This document shows positions 1-7,300 of a DNA stretch of 7,722 bases, one piece after another. A program made the translations under genes and the position numbers. A model generated the notes under the pieces. That model was not told where the DNA came from. It made no database searches and saw only the letters and a program-made list of their open reading frames with translations. The stretch covers positions 1 to 7,722 of the forward strand of contig JAUXFJ010000067.1 of the NCBI GenBank assembly GCA_030620065.1. The letters are read 5' to 3'. Numbering within the stretch: position 1 is the stretch's first letter; each line of letters opens with the position of its first letter. Source of the stretch: Anaerolineaceae bacterium. Its GTDB lineage: Bacteria > Chloroflexota > Anaerolineae > Anaerolineales > Anaerolineaceae.

Positions 1-3000
1 ATTTTAAAGCGTCAGAGTGATCTCGCAACCAAGCTTCGGCATCCCTAACGATCTGCTTTGCGCTAGTTAGCAGTTCGGCGTTTTTAATCGCCGTTGCCGA
101 ATACTGCTCTAACTTTTCAAATTCTTCATCAAGCCCGATCTTTTTTAGGTTAGCCCCGACTTTCCTTAGCATTTTGTGCTTAAAATCTCCCACATCCTCC
201 GGAGAATCAGATCGTGGTGTTTGAGTAGGCAACCAATCAGAAAAAAACAGAACTGAGTACTGTCGAGCTTCTGCATAATCTTTTTGAATATCCGCCATTT
301 GGGCATCGGTCCAAGCTGGCACCTCAGCTTCCATTTTCTCCAACATATCTTTTAGAGCGGCAGCAGCCCATGATGCTAGACCGCTATTCCTCTTTGATAT
401 GGCCCATTCTATTTTCTCCCAAGCTTCATCTAATTTTTTTTCCTGTTTACTGAGAGCAATACAAGCCTCTTTTGCCTGCTCTTTAAGGTGCTCTTCTCTA
501 TAGACATGAGAAGGGGAAATTGGGATTCTTTTTTTTAGTTTCTGTGATCGCTCCAGGTAAGTAACTTTGGACAAATAATCATCGGCCTGTTCCCATTCAT
601 CCAAAAACGTATCCCACTCAGAAGAAGATTCACCTACAAACATCAGATCGGCGAATTGCAAAGACGCTAAGTTAAGAAATTTCCCACGAAAAATATTACC
701 CTGCATCCATTCACTTATGCTGATTTGGCAACCATCACTCATGATAACCACTCCATCATATCGAGGAGCGATATATACCCCCAAGAACAAACCTGCAGAT
801 GCGATGTTCGCCCCATAGGGTGGCCGACAGATCTCTTTTATAGCTTCTGCGATAGGTAGCTTCTGGTTCTTGGTAAGCGCATCATCAAATTTTTCTGTAA
901 GTGATCGGATTACAGGATGAGCAGGTCTGCGCGAAACAGAACCGTTTTTATTGAATATTCCCCAGTTATCTTTTAACACAGAAACCGCGCGATTCTTTAC
1001 CTTCACAGGTTTTGCCATCACACCGTTGTAATCAAGTTTTCCATGCATAAGCTCATGGGTTAGCTCATAACACGTATTCGCAGCGTTACCCCGCGCGGTA
1101 CTAAAACCATCAAAAGGGAATGATATTGGCTTACTGTAAATACAACCAAACAAATAAGACCCAACACGGCTTAACCTGCGTATTCCCTCTTCATTCTCCA
1201 CCGACATGATAAACTGCCGATCTTTCATTAAAAGGTCAACGTCTTCACGTATTGACTTGAGAAGCTTTTCCTTATGAGCCCCAATTAAATTACCAAACTT
1301 AGCTTTATCAACCTCATCTATATCCTCAAGCACAGAATATTCAGCCAGCGATTGCCCCAAACGCCCTTCAGTATCATGCAGCAAGACAACCAAAATCGGT
1401 AAAGCCTTAATTCCCGCTTCACGCGAGGCACTTCGTAGAATTTTTTTAACATTGGCTTCGACATCTTCTTTCGAACGACTTGGCTCCACATAGCAGTAAA
1501 TTATTGTCCCTCTGCTTTCTTCTACATCAAAAGCAGAAGACCACCGGTCGCTTGCTATTTTCACCTGTTGAACCAGGTAGTCATGATTGGCGGTGACAGC
1601 TTTAAAATTCCATTCGCGAGTGGAAATTCTATTCTCTTCGGCAAAATCACAATCAAGATCGGCCAACAAGTCACACCACCCTGTAGCCCTGCTGGCAAAC
1701 AAGTTCGACTTACCGGCCTCATCATAGGTACTTGCAACCCTCTGTCTGATGAATGACAAGAACTGAGTTCTAGGCACAGCATCCCCGAGGATATCAAAGG
1801 CATTGAAGGCGTCATCCCATTCGATAACATTATATTCTCCCTGAAGCTGGGATACGTTCTCCTGAACAGCTTTCATGGAGTTATTCGACAAGGCAGCCAA
1901 AGCTTCTAAGGCATCTGATCTGTTCTCCACTACCAGACCTAGCTTTGATGCTAATAGTATTGCTTGAAGGATTTCCCGTTGTGAACTGGAGAAACGATTT
2001 CCGTGCTTAGCCATTACCGAAGCATAAGAGTGAGCAATCGAACCTTGCTGTCCAGTTTCTTCGGAGCTTAATAGCTCCTGTATTAACACATCCGAACACA
2101 AGTTAACCGGGGCAATTACCCATTCGTCGCTGGAAAAATCAAATTCGTGCATTTCAAAACGCTTGAACACATCCCCCAACAAAGCTAGAGCGGAGCGTTC
2201 CTGAAGATGCTTTCCTGCTGATGCAAGGTAAAACAACAGCCATGTTGAATATGGAGAAAGTGGCCAACACCCCTTCCTGATTACCGAATGAAATGTTCCC
2301 TTTTCAGACCACGCACGATAATTTTTAGAATGAGGGAACCATCGCGTAATTTTTGATATGATCTTCTGCGATTCTTCAACCGATTCACCATGATCGAATT
2401 TTTGTTTCAGGAACTCCGGTTGTTTTTTTTCGATCAAATTAGCGATTAACGTTTCCAGGTTAATCGATAGATAGAGACGGTTAGCTGATTGATATCGAGT
2501 AATATACCGTAAAATCTCGTTCTTATATTCAGGAGCGATCCGTTGAACATATGCGTTTAGCTCAAACTGAATAAACCCGACAAAACAGACAGCACTGGAG
2601 TTGGCTTGAACAGCCTCGAACATATCCTGAAGAGCCCCGCTTCCAGCGATCTGGCTTCTGACCGTTGCGAACTCAGTATATTTTCCAAACTCATCAAAAA
2701 GGATGAGTAATGATTTATACGGTTTATCCTGCCCACAATACTCTTTTACGACAATATCAATTACGTCTCGGACAGACTCGCCCGACAACACACTAATTGG
2801 CATCCCACGATTAGCAAAAAACTCATATACTTTTGCGTATATGAGTTCGTCCTGCTTGCTCAACCCATCGAGAAGAATCTGAAGAGATTCTACCTCTGCA
2901 TGAGTAACAAGTTGCTCTTTGATGATCTCATTGGAAACTTCGATAAGGGAAGTCGCTTGGCCAAACCTGGGTCGCAGATCATCAAAATGTTTAGTATCGT

Positions 3001-3520
3001 GCCCATCTCTTTTGAGAATGGTGGTAATCTGATTCGTCATTTCTGCTGAAAGATCAAAGCCACGCATCCCGTTCAGAGTAAGCACCAGGCATGGCTGTGA
3101 TGACTCGCGAAGGGTCAATCGAATGTCATCGGCAATAGAAGAATCAGCAGCCGTCAGAGCATTCAGAATGGCTGAGGAACTCTCGCTATCAGGAGAGTTA
3201 ATCAGGTTAGCTAAAGTAAGTCCCAAATGGGATTTACCAGTTCCATACCCTGCGATCGCAAAAGTAAATGGCTGGTCTTCTAGGCCATAGCACCTTCGAA
3301 CAATAGACTGAGTAAAATTTGCTGTATCAATCAGCTTGTGCCCATGACCGTCACCAATATCCTTCTGGCTCACGCTGTGGTATTCTGGCCCATGGAACAC
3401 GAATGATTCACTGGCAAACTGGGCTTTATCCGGGTCATTGCCAAACCACTCAATATTCACAGCTCCATTAAAAAGCTTATCACCCCTGAAACTTACAAAA
3501 TCACATAACCGTTCAGCCAT
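1..3520 (-). CDS. Giant P-loop ATPase, BrxC/PglY/DptF-like (3'-partial)
   Basis: A very large ATPase, probably the sensing or regulatory engine of the system. The frame is open from ATG at 3520 for 1,173 codons to the left edge with no stop, so the C-terminus is missing. I translated the whole frame and found no frameshift. The ATPase domain is N-terminal: Walker A AGYGTGKS at 90-97, Walker B LLILFDEFGKY at 271-281 (D276, E277), and a likely sensor-1 strand FVGFIQFELN at 313-322. A KGCWPLSP motif (416-423) followed by QERS (440-443) resembles a block I recall in large defence ATPases such as BrxC/PglY, near the lid of the ATPase. Further on are PFDGFSTARGNA (802-813) and PPYGAN (900-905), then a charged helical stretch (about 1005-1070) that may form a coiled coil. 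No methylase, nuclease or membrane motif is visible. Family assignment rests on remembered motifs, so general ATPase function is certain but the exact family is not. Confidence 0.85.
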   Translation of the reverse strand, partial: MAERLCDFVSFRGDKLFNGAVNIEWFGNDPDKAQFASESFVFHGPEYHSVSQKDIGDGHGHKLIDTANFTQSIVRRCYGLEDQPFTFAIAGYGTGKSHLGLTLANLINSPDSESSSAILNALTAADSSIADDIRLTLRESSQPCLVLTLNGMRGFDLSAEMTNQITTILKRDGHDTKHFDDLRPRFGQATSLIEVSNEIIKEQLVTHAEVESLQILLDGLSKQDELIYAKVYEFFANRGMPISVLSGESVRDVIDIVVKEYCGQDKPYKSLLILFDEFGKYTEFATVRSQIAGSGALQDMFEAVQANSSAVCFVGFIQFELNAYVQRIAPEYKNEILRYITRYQSANRLYLSINLETLIANLIEKKQPEFLKQKFDHGESVEESQKIISKITRWFPHSKNYRAWSEKGTFHSVIRKGCWPLSPYSTWLLFYLASAGKHLQERSALALLGDVFKRFEMHEFDFSSDEWVIAPVNLCSDVLIQELLSSEETGQQGSIAHSYASVMAKHGNRFSSSQREILQAILLASKLGLVVENRSDALEALAALSNNSMKAVQENVSQLQGEYNVIEWDDAFNAFDILGDAVPRTQFLSFIRQRVASTYDEAGKSNLFASRATGWCDLLADLDCDFAEENRISTREWNFKAVTANHDYLVQQVKIASDRWSSAFDVEESRGTIIYCYVEPSRSKEDVEANVKKILRSASREAGIKALPILVVLLHDTEGRLGQSLAEYSVLEDIDEVDKAKFGNLIGAHKEKLLKSIREDVDLLMKDRQFIMSVENEEGIRRLSRVGSYLFGCIYSKPISFPFDGFSTARGNAANTCYELTHELMHGKLDYNGVMAKPVKVKNRAVSVLKDNWGIFNKNGSVSRRPAHPVIRSLTEKFDDALTKNQKLPIAEAIKEICRPPYGANIASAGLFLGVYIAPRYDGVVIMSDGCQISISEWMQGNIFRGKFLNLASLQFADLMFVGESSSEWDTFLDEWEQADDYLSKVTYLERSQKLKKRIPISPSHVYREEHLKEQAKEACIALSKQEKKLDEAWEKIEWAISKRNSGLASWAAAALKDMLEKMEAEVPAWTDAQMADIQKDYAEARQYSVLFFSDWLPTQTPRSDSPEDVGDFKHKMLRKVGANLKKIGLDEEFEKLEQYSATAIKNAELLTSAKQIVRDAEAWLRDHSDALK
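2820..2847 (-). repeat. Perfect 11-bp inverted repeat with 6-base loop, followed by a T-run, inside the ATPase gene
   Basis: The arms AACTCATATAC (2820-2830) and GTATATGAGTT (2837-2847) are exact reverse complements around the loop TTTTGC. On the transcribed strand the hairpin runs straight into four more T (2819-2816), giving six T in a row, which resembles an intrinsic terminator or pause site. The stem is AT-rich and therefore weak. It lies within codons for ELIYAKVYEF (about residues 225-234), between Walker A and Walker B, so efficient termination here would abolish the ATPase. Confidence 0.6.
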
Positions 3521-3537
3521 TACCTACCCCCCAGCTA
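3521..3537 (-). promoter_or_regulatory. Intergenic spacer with a G-rich ribosome-binding site
   Basis: This 17-base spacer reads TAGCTGGGGGGTAGGTA on the minus strand. It begins with TAG, giving tandem stops (TAA TAG) for the upstream gene. The G6 run (plus-strand C6 at 3527-3532) ends six bases before the ATG of the giant ATPase gene and is the only plausible Shine-Dalgarno; the TAGG just after it is a weaker, closer alternative. It is unusual in being a pure homopolymer, so its length could vary by slippage and change translation of the downstream gene. It leaves no room for a promoter. Confidence 0.6.
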
Positions 3538-4392
3538 TTAAATCATATCCATATAGATCTCTTGCCAAGCTTGATTCGCACTCATTTGTGGCTGAACCAA
3601 CCAAGGATCCATATGCCTATCAACAGAGATAATTCCTTTTCGAGTCAACATATCCAGAACGCTATGTGAAGTAGAAATAGACCACCCTGGAATGGTTCGC
3701 CATCCCCCCCTGCGGTCAAGATCTGTAATTGGAATCTGAAGTTGCTTTGGGAAATAATCTTCGATGAGCTGGAGGATCCAAGCCCCATAGCCAAGCCCCA
3801 ACTCGTCCAGGACAGGGGCTGCACTCTTTGTTATAACCCCTGCATTTTCACTGAGAACTCCACAGGTCTTAAACGAAGCTTCATCATCATACATTCCTAC
3901 CATGGGACCAATGAGATTCGTTTTGGTCAGCCCATAAACCATGCATAAGTATTGTTCCAGTTGCTCACGCTTAAATTCAGATCCAAGAGATTGCGATCCC
4001 TCAAAAAATGTCCGGCACCAAACATCAGCCCCAGTAGCTGGCGAACACATATTCATATGAGCAAGCCATTGTGTCACTTCACACTTTAAGAAAGGGTCTT
4101 CCAAAAGAACAACCCTGCCAAAGGTTGTAAGTACGGGTGATTTTTTTGAAGATTGCTCCGAACTACTTGTTAACTTAATCAATCCCATTCCACGACAATA
4201 ATCGAGGATCGCGGGAACTTTTCCACTCGATGCCCCCATTGGGATACCAGTCACAGCGGCTATTTCCTGAAAATTACCACCACAGCCTGATGCGGCAAAC
4301 CTCAGCATGGCAGCAATGTATTGTCGTTCAGGTTTAAACGATTTGTGGAAATTTCGTGGGAGACGTTTTGATTCCTTTTTGGCACTACCCAT
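3538..4392 (-). CDS. DUF4007-like winged-helix protein
   Basis: A complete soluble 284-residue protein of unknown biochemical role, probably the recognition or adaptor component of the operon. The N-terminus has an F-H-x-S-F-x-x-E/R block (residues 15-23), then a helix-turn-helix-like stretch (about 25-72, GNFQEIAAVTGIPMG then a helix ending GMGLI). Next comes LTTFGRVVLLEDPFLK (88-103) and a helix with WLAHMN (109-114). These blocks resemble the DUF4007 pattern (an F-x-x-x-x-F start, a G-rich winged-helix region, then LTxLG...DPFL...WLLH) as I remember it; no search was possible. The C-terminal half (about 190-284) ends in a second winged-helix-like segment (HSVLDMLTRKGIISVD, 243-258). There are no membrane segments, signal peptide or catalytic motif. 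DUF4007 genes are, to my recollection, often near phosphorothioation or PAPS-reductase genes. The gene starts inside the upstream stop codon and ends 17 bases before the next gene. A G7 tract (minus strand) spans codons 228-230. Confidence 0.8.
   Translation of the reverse strand: MGSAKKESKRLPRNFHKSFKPERQYIAAMLRFAASGCGGNFQEIAAVTGIPMGASSGKVPAILDYCRGMGLIKLTSSSEQSSKKSPVLTTFGRVVLLEDPFLKCEVTQWLAHMNMCSPATGADVWCRTFFEGSQSLGSEFKREQLEQYLCMVYGLTKTNLIGPMVGMYDDEASFKTCGVLSENAGVITKSAAPVLDELGLGYGAWILQLIEDYFPKQLQIPITDLDRRGGWRTIPGWSISTSHSVLDMLTRKGIISVDRHMDPWLVQPQMSANQAWQEIYMDMI
3704..3710 (-). repeat. G7 homopolymer tract inside the DUF4007-like gene
   Basis: Seven C on the plus strand read as seven G in the sense strand, within codons for RRGGW around residues 228-230. 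Gain or loss of one base by slippage would frameshift the last fifth of the protein, including its C-terminal winged-helix-like segment. As assembled here the frame is intact. Tracts this short are at the lower limit for phase variation, so this may be chance. Confidence 0.5.
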
Positions 4393-7300
4393 TAAAAATT
4401 CCGATCTTCCAACGCCGTTATGCGAATTTTCAATGCCCTAGTAACCAGCTTTTCTCCATTGACATCCAAAGCTGGGCCAATTGAGAAACATTCCCCTTTT
4501 TTCAGTGAAGACAGCTTCCTTATCCAATCATCAGGCTTTTGCCTTGTTGCCAACGCTGCAATTTCGGCAAAAGATTTAAGTTCCGTATCGGCAGGTTTAA
4601 AGAAGAGCTTATGGTCTGCATTAAACATTCTGTCTCGCTCATCTTTTTTCATATTGCTCATTGTTTGCGTAGCTAGAATCAGGGATAGACCAAATTTTCG
4701 GCCTTCACGCAGATATTTGGAAAGAGGGCTACCTTCTTTGTGATCCAAATTTTGCACTTCATCCAACACAATCACCTTGGGATCGGTTTTTTTCCCTTTT
4801 GATTGTAGATGCCCATAGAGATCCCAAAGGATAAATTCCGTAATCAACCTTCCTGAATGGCTATCCATTCCAGCAAGCTGAAAAACATTACATAATGGAT
4901 CTTCTTTGAGAAAGAGGTTATCCCAATCGAAACAGCCCTCACCATGTGAAAAAGGCCGATCCAAAACAAAGGGTCGAAGCTTGTTGTGCAATGTTTGGGC
5001 GGAAGATTTATATTTCTTATCTTCAGCCATATCTTCAATGACAGACAGCATTTGGTCCAGATTCATATTTTCTTTATAGGATTCAACGCCGTCCATAATT
5101 GCTCGATGTAATACGCTATATTGCTGATCGCCAACATTGTATACCGAGTTAAATAATCCTGCGATTCTTTTGGCAATCCGGTTCGAGGTCTCGGTAATCA
5201 CAATTCCGCCATTATCGGCAACCTGAGGCAGAAAAGGATTAATCGGTAATGGTTGTTGATCAACAACATGCTGTTGAGGAGCCAGTAATTTATTAGTAAT
5301 TTCCTCAAGTTGGTCTGGAAGGAATCCATTCGTATAATCAACAATCAAACTATTTTGCCTAAACTTGGTCATTTCGCACAGCATACTTTGAATCGCATAG
5401 GTCTTGCCTTGTCCGGAAGACCCAAAAATCAGCATATGTCGATTTGCCAAGTCAGGGTGGCCAAATTCCCAATAAACTGGCTGGCCACCCATGGTGGTTT
5501 CCCCCAAAAGAATACGGCCAAGCTTGTCCGATCCTCCAACATCGGTATTTACTTCCTGAGAAACTGCTTCCAACTCAACGTCATTGGATGCCTCCTCCTT
5601 AACTCGTGGAGTTATTTCTGTAGATGGCAAAGTAGGCGGTGCTTCTTCAAAATCTCCTTCGCTTAAAACTTGTCCATCGGAAGAAGATGTGAGGTTTTCA
5701 GCTGGTGGTTCTACAAAAACCTCATTGTTGTCTTCAACATCCTCATCTTCTTCCCATGGAGTATAATCATCAACTTCAGACGGGATGAATGCTTCATCTT
5801 CAGCGACAATCTCGTCTCCCTGGCTATCAAACTCGCCCCAATTAATATGACACGATGGATCTGTAGCTAATCGATACACAAATCCTCCGCCGATTGAGTA
5901 CGCATTTGCAGTAACTGATGGATAACTCACAGGGGTCCAATATCCTACACGCTTGACCTCAGCGTCCTGATTAATCCAGAAAGCGAAAACAGATGCCTCC
6001 CAGGATATTTCGAAATCCCCTTCAGCCAATCGCTCCAATGCTTCAAGAACTTTAGGATATTCACCTTTGCTGACCTCTGCTTTACTTGCCACCAATCGAT
6101 GCAGCTGCATCCACCAGTAACGCCGATCCGGTCGTTCGTCTTCCAATCCTGGTTCAGTTTCGCCGTTTAAAAGCGGAGCGAAAGATGACGTAAGCACCTT
6201 AAGGCCATTATCTATTTGGGTTTTGGCCTTGTTCAGATGTTCCGTTGATTGGTTCCCCATCTTGCACTCAACAAGATGCATCTTAATATGTAGTCGATTG
6301 TTTGCATCGATTTCAGCCTGCACCCACATAAGGTCAGGTCGGCTCATATTGTCTGAGAGATCAAACCAATGCCTGTATGCATCGAGAGAAACAACAGATT
6401 CACATAGAGAAACACCATCGGATTGAAGCATTTTTCTGGAAAGGGCATAGGCCATAAAATCCCTGATATACTCATCTCCCACACCTGTAGCTCGTACTAA
6501 AGAAAGGCCGGAAAGCTCTGGAGCAACGTTCAGGATACCTTTGGCAACTGCCTCGCACTCTTCAGAACTCCATCCAGCATTGCTTGCGTAGAGCGATTTC
6601 ACAGCGGCCTTCAAGCGATAGTGTATGTCAGTAAATGAAAACTGCTCTGTTGATATCGTGTAATTATCTCCACCATGGGTACCGACCCCCGAGCCGAATC
6701 CGATAATTTCTCGTTCTTTCCCACTTTCCAAAAGCGGTTGCTTAATCAGTCGCTCGTCCATATTGGGGTCGACGCAAATGATCCATTCCGCTTTTTGGTG
6801 CAGACAGTCGATCAGCTCTCTCCACGGTGTAAAATCGCCGGATCCCACAACAATTGTTCCTGATTTATGCGATCCCGACTGTAACGAATGAAGAAGGTTC
6901 GAGTGGTAGGCTCCAACGGCAAACTGTCTGTTACTGACCACTCTCTTTCGACGGTACTTTTCTGCCGGATTCTTGATGGTACAACATGCTTTCTCTAAAA
7001 TTGGGAATTTCAAATCCCTACTGGTAACATCAAACGGATCTACCTTTTCAAAGCTGTTAACCCCTTCACCGGCCCCAATAAAATTGTAGAAAACAGCAAT
7101 GTCGGCCTCAAACTGCTCGTTGATGAGTTTCTGGAATGAGCTGAAACCATCTTTTTCAACAATTCGGTGAGCAATGGAAAAACGACAAAGACGATAAAGT
7201 TGATACTTGGACTCTGTTTCGGCAGCCTCCCAACGCTCTTTCCACTGTTGAACCCAGGATGCCACATCGGTTTCATCGTTTGATTCAGTGAATAAAGTTA

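Noticed and set aside
529..536. T8 run (A8 on the sense strand), with a second T8 at 2423-2430, both in the giant ATPase gene
   Set aside because: They encode ordinary Lys-Lys codons in a moderately AT-rich gene; eight A is short for efficient transcriptional slippage, and no alternative-frame product of interest follows.
1561..1830. Minus-strand 89-codon frame and overlapping plus-strand 62-codon frame
   Set aside because: Both overlap the giant ATPase gene in other frames, and that frame is continuous through this region, so there is no sign of a frameshift or a nested gene.
4420..4743. Plus-strand open frame of 107 codons
   Set aside because: It is antisense to the ATPase domain of the HerA-type gene, which has intact Walker motifs, and shows no ribosome-binding site or recognisable domain.
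4844..5038. Minus-strand 64-codon frame with a hydrophobic stretch
   Set aside because: It is an alternate frame within the HerA-type ATPase domain, whose own frame encodes family motifs on both sides.
5310..5666. Plus-strand open frame of 118 codons
   Set aside because: It is antisense to the Walker A region and acidic linker of the HerA-type gene; composition and lack of motifs fit a shadow frame.
7040..7276. Minus-strand 78-codon frame
   Set aside because: It is an alternate frame inside the N-terminal part of the HerA-type gene, with no independent start signals.
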